Of a stretch of 36,532 nt of DNA, positions 8,578 to 16,848 are shown piece by piece (the stretch's first letter is position 1; every line of letters starts with the position of its first letter). The translations under genes and the position numbers were made by a program. The notes under the pieces were generated by a model. It was not told the origin of the DNA. It worked only from the letters and a program-made list of their open reading frames with translations, and did no database searches. This DNA comes from Clostridia bacterium (GTDB lineage Bacteria; Bacillota; Clostridia; Oscillospirales; Feifaniaceae). The stretch lies in the NCBI GenBank assembly GCA_017396965.1, contig JAFQKL010000213.1:1-36532 (forward strand), written 5' to 3'.

Positions 8578-8606
8578 ATCATAAAAGAAAGTCGTTGTTA
8601 AGACAA
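8578..8606 (-). promoter_or_regulatory. Sigma-A promoter for the PLP enzyme gene
   Basis: On the minus strand, TTGTCT (8601-8606), a 17-bp spacer and TATGAT (8578-8583), about 60 bp upstream of the start at 8516. Confidence 0.75.
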
Positions 8607-8713
8607 AACTTTCAATTTTCTCCAGGTTTTTAAAAGTTCCGCTTCCGGTCCCGCCCCCCGCGGGGATGGGACAGATCATACCATCCGACCCACGGAAAAC
8701 CGAGGGGAGGGCA

Positions 8714-8742
8714 TTGAAATCGCCGTGAAGAAGTGGTATACT
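8714..8742 (+). promoter_or_regulatory. Sigma-A promoter for the zinc-ribbon gene
   Basis: TTGAAA (8714-8719), a 17-bp spacer and TATACT (8737-8742). It is divergent from the promoter at 8578-8606, so the 286-bp intergenic region carries one promoter for each side. Confidence 0.8.
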
Positions 8743-8802
8743 GTACCATATATCAAAAATGCTGCGGTGCAGCCGAAAACACGATCACAGGAGGATTTAC
8801 CC

Positions 8803-9195
8803 ATGGGCTTTTTAGACAAGGTCACCGAAATCACCAAATCCGCCACCAACAAGGCCGGCAACACCTATGAGATCACCAAGCTCAAGCTCAAGATCAACGA
8901 GGCGGAGAAGACCGTCAACGAGAAGATCATCCAGCTGGGCTCCTGGTGCCTCGCGCAGGCGGAGGCCGGTGTTGTCTTCGAGGGCGAGGGCGCCGAGATC
9001 CTCGCTGAGATCGCTGCCGCCAAGAAGACCATTGCAGACATCGAGGCCGAGATTGCCGACATCAAGACCGTCCCCGAGACTCCCGCCGAGCCCGCTCCCG
9101 CGCCTGCCGCCGGCAAGAAGTTCTGCCTCCAGTGCGGCACCGCGCTCGCTGCGGACGCCAAATTCTGCCAGAGCTGCGGCGCCAAGCAGGAGTAA
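8803..9195 (+). CDS. Coiled-coil protein with C-terminal zinc ribbon
   Basis: The 130-residue protein has an N-terminal helical, lysine/glutamate-rich region (about 5-90) likely to form a coiled coil, a short Pro/Ala-rich linker (about 92-106) and a C-terminal zinc ribbon with two CxxC knuckles (FCLQCG and FCQSCG). No membrane segment is visible. Small zinc-ribbon proteins of this kind are common in Clostridia and mostly uncharacterised; the ribbon probably binds one zinc structurally. ATG 8803 is chosen because AGGAGG lies 8 nt upstream. It is a monocistronic unit between a promoter and a terminator. Function unknown. Confidence 0.85.
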   Translation: MGFLDKVTEITKSATNKAGNTYEITKLKLKINEAEKTVNEKIIQLGSWCLAQAEAGVVFEGEGAEILAEIAAAKKTIADIEAEIADIKTVPETPAEPAPAPAAGKKFCLQCGTALAADAKFCQSCGAKQE

Positions 9196-9245
9196 TTCAA
9201 AGCAGCGAGTCCCGCCCGGTTACCTGATCGGGTCAGCGGGAAACA

Positions 9246-9287
9246 GAAAAAAACAGCGGCAGGGGATCGTCCCTGCCGCTGTTTTTT
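9246..9287. terminator. Bidirectional terminator between zinc-ribbon and MATE genes
   Basis: A 12-bp stem (ACAGCGGCAGGG at 9253-9264, CCCTGCCGCTGT at 9271-9282) has an A run before it (9246-9253) and a T run after it. It lies between two convergent genes and can serve both. Confidence 0.9.
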
Positions 9288-9325
9288 GTTATTGTTCGAC
9301 AGCTGCGGACTTCGGTCAGAATCCG

Positions 9326-10741
9326 TTACACATCACCGAGCAGATCGACATTATCGCCCGCAGAGGCTTTCATCGCCGTCTTGCGCCACTTGCCGCGGCG
9401 GAAGAAGAACCAGGAGCAGACCGCGCCCATCACCCAGGCGATGAGCAGGGAGCAGGAGAGCGCGTAGGGATGCCCGTGGGGGAAGGCGTCGCTGCGGGTG
9501 AGAAACGCCAGCAGATAGGCCACCGGCACGCGCAGTGCCACGGTGGTGAACATGGTGATCCACATCGGGGTCACCGTGTCGCCGCTGCCGCGCATCACGC
9601 CGCCGAGAATCTGGGTTACGGCGACGCAGAGATACCCCGCCGCCATAATCCGCATCATCCGCACTGCCAGATCCACCAGCTCGGGAGTGGTGGTGAAGAT
9701 GTTGAAGAGAACATGGCCGAACAGCAGCAGGATGGTGGTGATGGTCGCCGAAAGCCCCAGCGCCATCTTCAGCCCCTGCTTCAGTCCCAGTTCAACACGG
9801 TCCATCCGTCCGGCGCCGACGTTCTGGCCGGTGTAAACACTCATCGTCTGACCAAAAGTCATATTCGGCATCATGGCAAACCCGTCCACGCGCATAATGA
9901 TGACATTGGCCGCAACCACCATCGTACCCATGCTGTTGGTCAGCGACTGCACCACCACCATCGCCATCGACATGATTCCCTGCGTAATGCCGGAGGGAAC
10001 GCCGAGCTTCAGGATGTGCAGCGCCGTGTCCTTGCGCAGACGGAGCATTTTGAAGTTGAGGTCGAAGACATCGCGCATCCGCATCAGCTTAAACAGACAG
10101 AGGATCGCCGAAATGCCCTGCGCCATAATGGTCGCCAGCGCCACGCCGGGTACCCCCATGCCGAAGCCGGCCACGAACCAGATGTCGAGCGCGATGTTGA
10201 GCAGGGTGGCCAGCACCAGGAAGAACAGCGCCGACACCGAGTCGCCCATCCCTCGCAGGATGCCTGCCAGGATGTTGTAAAAGATAAACCCTGCGGAGCC
10301 GAGGAAGAAGATGGTCAGATAGTCGGCACACCATTCAAAGATGGCGGGATCGGTGTCCAGCAGCGTCAGCATCGGCCGGGTGATGGCGACGCCGAGAATC
10401 ATGCCGATCAGCGAGACAATCGCCGCCAGCGAAAGACAGTTGCCAATGGCGCGGGACAGTCCCTCCCGGTCGCCCGCGCCGTATCGCTGCGAGATGACAA
10501 TGCCGGCGCCGGTCGAAACGCCGACAAAAATGGCCAGCATCAGATTGAGAACCGGCCCCGAGCTGCCGACGGCGGCGAGCGCATTGTCGCCGACATACTT
10601 GCCGACCACGATCGAGTCCACCGTGTTGTACAGCTGCTGGGCGATATTGCCAAGCAGCATGGGAACGGCGAATTCACAGATGCGCTGCCAGGGCGGGCCC
10701 TCGGTCATGTCCTTGGCGGAAAAAAGGCTGCGGATGCTCAT
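9326..10741 (-). CDS. MATE family efflux transporter
   Basis: The 471-residue polytopic protein has about 12 hydrophobic segments in two similar halves, the layout of MATE (MatE/DinF/NorM) antiporters. Family features include the N-terminal PMLLGNIAQQLYNTVDSIVVG and a matching segment in the second half. MATE proteins export cationic drugs or metabolites using Na+ or H+ gradients; the substrate cannot be predicted. The ATG at 10741 follows AAAGGGG; an earlier in-frame ATG (10828) overlaps the promoter and is rejected. In this organism a Na+-coupled pump could draw on the gradient of the V-ATPase encoded nearby, but that is only a thought. Confidence 0.9.
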   Translation of the reverse strand: MSIRSLFSAKDMTEGPPWQRICEFAVPMLLGNIAQQLYNTVDSIVVGKYVGDNALAAVGSSGPVLNLMLAIFVGVSTGAGIVISQRYGAGDREGLSRAIGNCLSLAAIVSLIGMILGVAITRPMLTLLDTDPAIFEWCADYLTIFFLGSAGFIFYNILAGILRGMGDSVSALFFLVLATLLNIALDIWFVAGFGMGVPGVALATIMAQGISAILCLFKLMRMRDVFDLNFKMLRLRKDTALHILKLGVPSGITQGIMSMAMVVVQSLTNSMGTMVVAANVIIMRVDGFAMMPNMTFGQTMSVYTGQNVGAGRMDRVELGLKQGLKMALGLSATITTILLLFGHVLFNIFTTTPELVDLAVRMMRIMAAGYLCVAVTQILGGVMRGSGDTVTPMWITMFTTVALRVPVAYLLAFLTRSDAFPHGHPYALSCSLLIAWVMGAVCSWFFFRRGKWRKTAMKASAGDNVDLLGDV

Positions 10742-10755
10742 AAAATCCCCTTTCT

Positions 10756-10773
10756 GCGGCAGAGTTCTGCCGC
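10756..10773 (-). promoter_or_regulatory. Hairpin in the MATE leader next to the ribosome binding site
   Basis: A 7-bp GC-rich stem (GCGGCAG/CTGCCGC) with a 4-nt loop ends 2 nt before the AAAGGGG ribosome binding site of the MATE gene. It could limit ribosome access. No ligand-binding riboswitch core is recognisable. Confidence 0.4.
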
Positions 10774-10799
10774 GACGTCTTTTTTTGTCAGACCATTTT

Positions 10800-10828
10800 A
10801 TGATACACCTTTTAAGCCGAAGGTGCAA
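10800..10828 (-). promoter_or_regulatory. Sigma-A promoter for the MATE gene
   Basis: On the minus strand, TTGCAC (10823-10828), a 17-bp spacer and TATCAT (10800-10805), about 60 bp ahead of the start. Confidence 0.75.
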
Positions 10829-10948
10829 TAGTGAAGTTGCTTAAATCCCCGACAATCCCGACGCCCCACTTTTGACACCGCCGGCCAGCAGACGCCGATG
10901 GGCGGCAGAAAAGACGGGAGCTTTGCCCGCTTTCTCGACAAAATGAGG

Positions 10949-10977
10949 TTGCACTTTCGCCCGTCACCTGTTAGAAT
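10949..10977 (+). promoter_or_regulatory. Sigma-A promoter for the metallo-beta-lactamase-fold gene
   Basis: TTGCAC (10949-10954), a 17-bp spacer and TAGAAT (10972-10977): the same boxes as the promoter at 1799-1827. The leader of about 100 nt contains two short hairpins (GGGG/CCCC near 11026-11038 and CCGAC/GTCGG near 11047-11064), the second just ahead of the GGAGGT site. Confidence 0.75.
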
Positions 10978-11082
10978 AGAGCAAAGCAGCGCCGCCCGCA
11001 TCCCGGGTCACCCGCGCTGACGACCGGGGGAATCGCCCCTGCACGACCGACCGTTAAGCGTCGGATCACGGAGGTAACTGAA

Positions 11083-11727
11083 ATGACAGATTATACAGTT
11101 CTGCTTCGCGGAGTCAAGAAGCTCAAGCAGGCCGGTGTCCGGCTGGAGAAGGAGCATGTGATCTATATCGACCCCTTCCAGCTGATCACCGAGCCACACG
11201 ATGCCGACTATGTTCTCATCACCCACGCCCACCACGACCACTACTCGCCGGATGACCTGCGCCGTGTCCTCAAGGAAGACACCGTCTTCGTCGCCACCGC
11301 CGACGTGGCCGACAAGCTGGCCGCCGATTTTGGTGACAAGAAGGTCCACATTGTGGCCCCCGGCGATATGCTCTCGATCGGCGCCGCCGCCGTGGATGTG
11401 CTGCCCTCCTACAATCTGGGCAAGCCCTTCCATCCCAGGGAGAACAACTGGGTGGGTTACATTGTCCGCACCGGTGACGGCTCTTACTACCTGCCCGGGG
11501 ACTGCGATGTCACCCCCGAATTCCTGGCGGCCGATGCCGATGTCTTTTTCGTGCCCATCGGCGGCACCTACACGATGGATCTCGAGCAGGCGGCCGAGGC
11601 GGTCAATCAGGCCCGCCCGAAGCTGGTCATCCCCTTCCACTACGGAGATCTGGAGGGCGTCGGCGTCCGCGAGGACGGCGAGCGCTTTCTGGCGCTGCTG
11701 AAGGACGTTGAGGGCGTCGTTCTGTAA
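11083..11727 (+). CDS. UlaG-like metallo-beta-lactamase fold hydrolase
   Basis: The 214-residue protein has the MBL-fold metal motif THAHHDH (H48, H50, D52, H53) plus later ligands, plausibly the aspartate in LPGDCDV and the histidine in IPFHYGD. Length and the direct N-terminal strand match the small UlaG/YtnP-like group of predicted metal-dependent hydrolases. Substrate unknown: family members act on lactones, phosphodiesters or other esters. The ATG follows GGAGGT. It is a single-gene unit between its promoter and a hairpin terminator; the phosphohexomutase follows 71 bp later. Confidence 0.85.
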   Translation: MTDYTVLLRGVKKLKQAGVRLEKEHVIYIDPFQLITEPHDADYVLITHAHHDHYSPDDLRRVLKEDTVFVATADVADKLAADFGDKKVHIVAPGDMLSIGAAAVDVLPSYNLGKPFHPRENNWVGYIVRTGDGSYYLPGDCDVTPEFLAADADVFFVPIGGTYTMDLEQAAEAVNQARPKLVIPFHYGDLEGVGVREDGERFLALLKDVEGVVL

Positions 11728-11733
11728 CCTGCA

Positions 11734-11767
11734 AAGCCTGTGCGGAGCCTCCTCCGCACAGGCTTTT
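11734..11767 (+). terminator. Hairpin terminator after the MBL-fold gene
   Basis: A 13-bp perfect stem (AAGCCTGTGCGGA at 11734-11746 with its complement at 11753-11765) ends in a short T4. The T run is short, so some readthrough into the phosphohexomutase is possible; I see no separate promoter for that gene. Confidence 0.75.
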
Positions 11768-11798
11768 CCTCCATTCACACAGGAAATGAGGTGCGACC

Positions 11799-13247
11799 AT
11801 GACGGATTCCGCCTGGATGAAACTCAAGAGCGGCACGGACATTCGCGGCACGGCGATGGGCGAGAACGCCCTGCTGACCCCTGAGACGGCCGGGCGCATC
11901 GCCCACGCCTTCGGGGAGATGGTGCGGCAGGGGAGAGCTGCCGGCAGCTGCACCGTCACGGTGGGGCATGACACCCGCCTGACCGGCCCCGCCCTGGCGC
12001 AGGGCGTTGTCAACGGCCTTGCGGCAGCAGGCGTCTGCCCGGTGCTGGCCGGGGTCGCCACCACCCCCGCCATGGATCTGACCTGCCTCACCGGTCCCCG
12101 TCCTGCCGACGGCGCCGTGATGGTGACGGCCAGCCACCACCCCAAAGAGAAAAACGGCCTCAAGTTCTACACCCCCTGCGGCGGCCTTGGCGGGCAGGAG
12201 ATCACCCGGCTGCTGACCCGCGCTGCCGAGCTTCCCGCCCCGCCCCCTGCCAAGTCCCTCTACCGCCCCGTTCTTCACGACTACGCCGCCCTGCTCCTCG
12301 AGCGGGTGCGCCGCCTCACCGGCCGGATCCGCCCGCTGCAGGGCAAGCGCATCCTCGTTGACGCCGGCGGCGGCGCGGGCGGCTTCTTCGCCATCGACGT
12401 CCTCGCCCCGCTGGGGGCCGACGTCCGCGGCAGCCTCCGGCTTTCGCCCGACGGCACCTTCTCCGGCCGCGACCCCAACCCCGAAAAGGAGGAGGCCCTG
12501 CACGGCCTGCGCGAGGCCGTCTGCCGTCAAAAAGCCGACCTCGGCATCGCCTTCGATCCCGACGGCGACCGCGTCGCGCTGGTGGACAGGGACGGTGACC
12601 TGCTGCACCGCAACCGCCTTATCGCCCTTGTCGCCGCCACCCTGGCGGAGCAGAACCCGGGCGGCGTCATCGTGACCGACAGCGTCACCTCCGACGGCCT
12701 GCCCGAATTCCTCGCCGCCCACGGCCTGCACCACCGCCGCTTCAAGCGCGGCTATAAAAACGTCATCGACGAGGCCAAACGCCTCTGTGCCCAGGGTCTC
12801 AACGCCCCGCTCGCCATGGAGACCAGTGGCCACGCCGCCCTGCGGGAGCACTGGTTCCTGGACGACGGCGCCTATCTCGCCGCCCGCCTCCTCGCCTCCC
12901 TCGTCCTGCTGGACCGAGAGGGCAAAGCTCTCGGCGACCTGGTCACCTCCCTGCGCGAACCGGCCGAAAGCGCCGAACGCCGCATCGCCCTGACCGAGCC
13001 CGACTTTCACGTCCAGGGCAGCCGTCTGCTCAAAGCCCTCGCCGAACTGGTGGAGCGCCATCCCGACTTCGCGCCGGAAACGGAGAACCACGAGGGGCTG
13101 CGCGTGCGGGTCAACGGCCCCCACCGCGGCTGGTTCCTGCTGCGCGCCTCGCTGCACGACCCCGTGCTGGTGCTCAATCTGGAGAGCGACAGCGAAGGCG
13201 GCGTCCGCTGGATGGAGCAGCAGCTGGCTTCTCTCTTCGAGGCTTAA
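11799..13247 (+). CDS. Phosphohexomutase (phosphomannomutase/phosphoglucomutase family)
   Basis: The 482-residue protein interconverts hexose 1- and 6-phosphates through a phosphoserine intermediate. The catalytic loop is TASHHP with S112, where many relatives have TASHNP. The magnesium loop is DPDGDR (253-258), the sugar-binding loop METSGH takes the place of the usual GEXSGH, and a C-terminal domain for phosphate contact follows. It supplies sugar phosphates for cell-wall or exopolysaccharide precursors. Mannose versus glucose preference cannot be read. The start ATG has a GAGGTG-type site. The next gene, recG, starts 13 bp after the stop, so the two are probably cotranscribed. Confidence 0.88.
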   Translation: MTDSAWMKLKSGTDIRGTAMGENALLTPETAGRIAHAFGEMVRQGRAAGSCTVTVGHDTRLTGPALAQGVVNGLAAAGVCPVLAGVATTPAMDLTCLTGPRPADGAVMVTASHHPKEKNGLKFYTPCGGLGGQEITRLLTRAAELPAPPPAKSLYRPVLHDYAALLLERVRRLTGRIRPLQGKRILVDAGGGAGGFFAIDVLAPLGADVRGSLRLSPDGTFSGRDPNPEKEEALHGLREAVCRQKADLGIAFDPDGDRVALVDRDGDLLHRNRLIALVAATLAEQNPGGVIVTDSVTSDGLPEFLAAHGLHHRRFKRGYKNVIDEAKRLCAQGLNAPLAMETSGHAALREHWFLDDGAYLAARLLASLVLLDREGKALGDLVTSLREPAESAERRIALTEPDFHVQGSRLLKALAELVERHPDFAPETENHEGLRVRVNGPHRGWFLLRASLHDPVLVLNLESDSEGGVRWMEQQLASLFEA

Positions 13248-13260
13248 GTAAAGGAGTACC

Positions 13261-15332
13261 ATGGAACACCAAAGCAAACCGGCAGCCGGTACGCCGCTGA
13301 CCTCCCTGCCCGGGGTGGGTGAGGCCAGAGAGGCGCTGCTTGAGCGGCTCGGCATCCACTGTGCCGAGGACCTGCTGCGGCATTTTCCCAGAGATTATGA
13401 GGACAGAACCGTTGTCCGTACGTTAAAAGAGCTGCGGGAGGGCGAGCGATGCAGCGTCCGCGCCTTTGTCATCACCGCGCCGTCGGTGGCCCGCATCCGC
13501 AAAGGCATGGAGATCCTGCGCTTTCGCATCAGCGACGGCACTGCCCAGGCGAGGTCTCTTTCTTCAACCAGACCTTCCGCAAGCGCCAGATTCTGCAGGG
13601 CGGTGAGTATGTCTTCTACGGCGAATGGGAACAGCAGGGCAGCCGTCGCCGCATCGTCAACCCCGCCATGGACCTGCCGGACAGTCCGCAGGCCGCGGCC
13701 CTCGTCCCCATCTACCCCCTCACAGCGGGGCTGGCACAGGCGCAGATGCGCCGCCTTGCCGCCGAAGCCGTCCGCCGTCTGGCCCACAGCGAACCGGAAA
13801 CCCTTCCCGAGCCGCTGCGCCGCCGCTACGATCTGATGGACCTCACCACCGCCCTCACCGTTCTGCACGCCCCCACCGACCTCGCCGCCCTGCGCGAGGC
13901 GCGGCGACGGATGGTGTTTGAGGAGATGCTCCTCTTCCAGCTCGGCCTCGGTCTCATGAGCCGGCGGGGCAGGGAACAGACCCCCGTCCACATCGCCCCT
14001 GTCGACATCACCCCCTTCTACCGCTCGCTCCCCTTTGAGCCGACCGGCGCCCAGAAGCGGGCGGTGGAACAGGCCCTGGCCGACTTCCGTCGCCCCTTCG
14101 CCATGAACCGCCTGCTGCAGGGCGATGTCGGCAGCGGCAAGACGGTGGTTGCCGCCGCCCTCGCCTATGTCACCGCCTTAAGCGGCTTCCAGACCGCCCT
14201 GATGGCCCCCACCGAAATCCTCGCCGAGCAGCACTGCCGCACCCTCACCCGGATGCTCGCCCCCTTCGGCATCACAACCGTCCTCCTCACCGGCCACCTC
14301 ACCGCGACAGCCCGCCGTCAGGCGCTGGCCAACATCGCCGAGGGCCGTGCGCAGGTGGTGGTCGGCACCCACGCCCTGCAGGAGAGCGGCGTCGTCTTCT
14401 CCCGCCTCGGTCTGGTGGTCACCGATGAGCAGCACCGCTTCGGTGTCGCCCAGCGCGGCCGCCTCGCCGGCAAGGGCGACGCACCGCATCTGCTGGTCAT
14501 GTCCGCCACCCCCATCCCCCGCACTCTGGCGCTGGTGCTGTATGGCGTCCTCGAAGTCTCGGTGCTGGATGAACTCCCGGCGGGCCGCAAAAAGATTGAG
14601 ACCTTCGTCGTCCGCAGCAAGCTGCGCCCGCGGGTGGAGAACTTCATCGAAAAGCACCTGAAGGAAGGCCGCCAGGTCTATGTCGTCTGTCCCCGCGTCG
14701 GGGACGAGGAGGTGGTGACGGAGGAGGAGGCCCCGCTGCTCGATGTCATCACCCGCACCCGCCAGCTGCAGCAGCGCCTGCATCCCCACCGGGTGGAGAT
14801 GCTGCACGGCCAGATGAAGAGCGCCGAAAAAGAGGCGGTCATGGCCCGCTTTGCCGCCGGGGAGACAGAGGTGCTGGTCTCCACCACCGTCGTGGAGGTG
14901 GGGGTGGATGTCCCCAACGCCGCCCTCATGGTGGTGGAAAACGCCGAGCGATTCGGCCTCTCCCAGCTGCACCAGCTGCGCGGCCGCGTCGGCAGAGGCC
15001 CCCACGCCTCCACCTGTGTTCTCATCAGCGACGCCACCAACGAGGTCTCCTTAGAACGCCTCGGCATCATGAAAAAGAGCGACAACGGCTTTGAGATCGC
15101 CGAAAAGGACCTCGCCCTGCGCGGCCCCGGCGACTTCTTCGGCCAGCGTCAGCACGGCCTCCCCGCCCTCTCCACCATCGGCCTTGCGGGGGACCTGCGC
15201 CCTGTTGAAGAGGCCCAGCGCGCCGCCGCCGACCTGCTTTCCGACGAGGCCCTCTTCACCGACCCTGCCTACCGTCCGCTGCTCGCCCGAATGCAGCGGC
15301 TGTTTGACCAACACGAGCTGACCTTAAACTAA
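13261..15332 (+). pseudogene. recG: ATP-dependent DNA helicase RecG, interrupted by a one-base frameshift
   Basis: RecG remodels stalled replication forks and branched recombination intermediates. The reading frame from ATG 13261 (AAGGAG upstream) encodes the wedge/OB start up to RISDGTAQA, then fails; the homologous continuation EVSFFNQTFRKRQILQGG is in another frame from 13551 on. One base is missing at about 13550/13551. Restoring it gives a protein of about 690 residues, the normal RecG length. Downstream the helicase motifs are intact: Walker A GDVGSGKT, DEQH box (VVTDEQHRF), SATPIPRT, and the C-terminal motifs QLRGRVGRG and FFGQRQHG. Read literally, translation gives a 191-residue stub ending at 13836. 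The otherwise perfect coding sequence suggests a sequencing or assembly error or a very recent mutation. No slippery sequence is present. Confidence 0.88.
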
Positions 15333-15360
15333 AGGCCGGCCACCCGAAAGAGAGAGTGAC

Positions 15361-16227
15361 ATGACCACACACTTCGACTGTATCATCATCGGCACCGGCC
15401 CCGCCGGCATCTCCGCCGCGCTCTACACCCTGCGTGCCGGTCTGACAACGGCGCTGTTTGACACCGGCGAGAGCGGCCTTTGCAAGGCGGAGCGAATTGA
15501 CAATTACTACGGCTTCCCCGGCGGCATCTCCGGCGCCGCCCTGCTCGCCGCCGGTCGCGAACAGGCCGCCGCCCTCGGCGCGCACCTGTTCGCTGAGGAG
15601 GTGGTGCGCATCGAGGGGATCGACGGCATCCGCGTCCACACCGTGGACCGCCTCTGCACCGCTTCCGCCCTGCTGCTGGCCACCGGCGCCAGGCGGCAGA
15701 GTGCGCCCGTTCCCGGACTGCGCGAGCTGGAGGGCAAGGGTGTGAGCGCCTGCGCGATCTGCGACGGCTTCTTCCACCGCGGCAAGCCCGTCGCCGTCCT
15801 CGGCAGCGGCGCCTTCGCCGCCGCCGAGGCGAGAGAGCTTGTCCCGCTTGCCTCCGAAGTCACCGTCCTCACCAACGGCGAAACCCCAACCGCCGACTTC
15901 GGCGGCCTCCCCCTCCTCACCGCCCCGCTGGCCCGCGTGGAAGGGGAGGAGCGCCTCACCGGCGTCCTGCTGGAGGACGGCACCCGCCGCGCCCTCTCCG
16001 GCCTTTTCCTCGCCGTCGGCAAAGCCTCCGCCGTCTCGCTGGCCCTGCCCGCCGGCATTCTCACCGGCCCGGACGGCATCACGGTCGACCGGCAGATGCG
16101 CACCAACCTCCCCGGCGTCTTTGCCGCCGGGGACTGCACCGGCGGCCTTCTCCAGATCGCCAAGGCGGCAGGGGAGGGGGCTGTCGCCGGAACCGAGATG
16201 GTGACGTGGGTGCGAAAGAAAGCCTGA
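15361..16227 (+). CDS. Thioredoxin reductase-like FAD/NAD(P)-dependent oxidoreductase
   Basis: The 288-residue flavoprotein has an FAD-binding GTGPAG (11-16), an active-site dithiol CAIC (C131, C134) in the family context CAxCDG, a second dinucleotide motif (VLGSGAFAAAEA, about 146-157) and the C-terminal FAD motif AAGDC. This is the layout of low-molecular-weight thioredoxin reductases, which pass electrons from NAD(P)H through FAD to a disulfide partner. At 288 residues it is slightly shorter than classical TrxB (about 310), and no thioredoxin gene adjoins, so the partner could be another disulfide protein. It starts 28 bp after recG and is probably in its operon. Confidence 0.85.
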   Translation: MTTHFDCIIIGTGPAGISAALYTLRAGLTTALFDTGESGLCKAERIDNYYGFPGGISGAALLAAGREQAAALGAHLFAEEVVRIEGIDGIRVHTVDRLCTASALLLATGARRQSAPVPGLRELEGKGVSACAICDGFFHRGKPVAVLGSGAFAAAEARELVPLASEVTVLTNGETPTADFGGLPLLTAPLARVEGEERLTGVLLEDGTRRALSGLFLAVGKASAVSLALPAGILTGPDGITVDRQMRTNLPGVFAAGDCTGGLLQIAKAAGEGAVAGTEMVTWVRKKA

Positions 16228-16266
16228 ACCGGTTGTCGATTGACGGCTCACAGAGGACAACCCGGT
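16228..16266 (+). other. Imperfect hairpin after the flavoprotein gene
   Basis: ACCGGTTGTC (16228-16237) can pair with GACAACCCGGT (16256-16266), with one bulged base and an 18-nt loop. The next T run is about 25 nt further on (16291-16295), so it is at best a weak terminator. Confidence 0.35.
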
Positions 16267-16295
16267 CGAAAAAACGGGAGGACAGAGCGGTTTTT

Positions 16296-16381
16296 CACAA
16301 ATTCGTCAAAGTGTCAAGAGATTATTTACAGCAAATTCACGAAAACCGGGCGAATTATCAGTACAAAATGACGAATTTGTG
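16296..16381. promoter_or_regulatory. Putative operator region of the V-ATPase operon (13-bp inverted repeat)
   Basis: CACAAATTCGTCA (16296-16308) and its exact reverse complement TGACGAATTTGTG (16369-16381) face each other across 60 bp. Two partial relatives lie between them: GCAAATTCACG near 16331 and GCGAATTATCA near 16350. The block is AT-rich against a GC-rich background and ends 30 bp before the -35 box. This looks like a cluster of binding sites for an activator or repressor; the protein is unknown. Confidence 0.5.
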
Positions 16382-16411
16382 CAAAGTTCGGACAAAACTC
16401 TCCCGACGCAA

Positions 16412-16440
16412 TTGATTTTTCGCGCGGCAGAAAGTATAAT
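16412..16440 (+). promoter_or_regulatory. Strong sigma-A promoter of the V-ATPase operon
   Basis: TTGATT (16412-16417), a 17-bp spacer and a perfect TATAAT (16435-16440). The leader to the ATG at 16528 is about 80 nt and contains AAACCG/CGGTTT (16462-16467, 16505-16510), which could form a weak stem just before the AGGAGG site. Confidence 0.9.
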
Positions 16441-16527
16441 CTAATGTGGGTAATCTTCGCAAAACCGTTCAAATAAAAAAGCCGGCCCGGATTCCCTGGT
16501 TGGTCGGTTTAGGAGGGTGGTGAATGT

Positions 16528-16848
16528 ATGGCAGCTGAGATGCTCAAGCAGGTCGGTGAGGCCGAGGCAAAGGCGGATCTGATTCGCAAGCAGGCGAATG
16601 ACGCGGCAAAGGCGGCGCTGGAAGAGGCGCAGGCCAAGGCTCGCGAGATCGTTGCAGCCAGTGAGGCACGGGTTCGGACCGAAACCGCGCAGGTGCTCAA
16701 AGAAGCGCAGGCGCAGGCGGAGGCCGAGACCAAAGCCTATATGGAGACGATCACGCAGCAATGCGATCAGATCAAGGCAAAAGCCCGGTCAAATCTGGCC
16801 AAGGCGACTGATATTATTGTAGCAAAGGTTGTGAGTGTAAGTGGCTGA
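16528..16848 (+). CDS. V-type ATPase subunit G/H (peripheral stalk)
   Basis: The 106-residue protein is almost entirely helical, rich in Ala, Glu, Lys and Gln with heptad-like spacing and no hydrophobic segment. This fits the G/H-type subunit (AhaH/NtpF) that pairs with subunit E to form the right-handed coiled-coil peripheral stalk of A/V-type ATPases. AGGAGG lies 11 nt ahead of the ATG, a little long. It is the first gene of the operon, and its stop overlaps the start of subunit I by 8 nt, as in other clostridial and enterococcal V-ATPase operons. Confidence 0.85.
   Translation: MAAEMLKQVGEAEAKADLIRKQANDAAKAALEEAQAKAREIVAASEARVRTETAQVLKEAQAQAEAETKAYMETITQQCDQIKAKARSNLAKATDIIVAKVVSVSG

Noticed and set aside
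8867-10831. A 654-codon plus-strand frame opposite the MATE gene
   Set aside because: It crosses the end of one real gene and a bidirectional terminator, and reads as antisense of a clear MATE transporter.
13541-13560. Programmed -1 frameshift in recG
   Set aside because: A -1 slip would give the right protein, but the site (GCCCAGGCGAGG) has no slippery heptamer, and recG is not known to use frameshifting.
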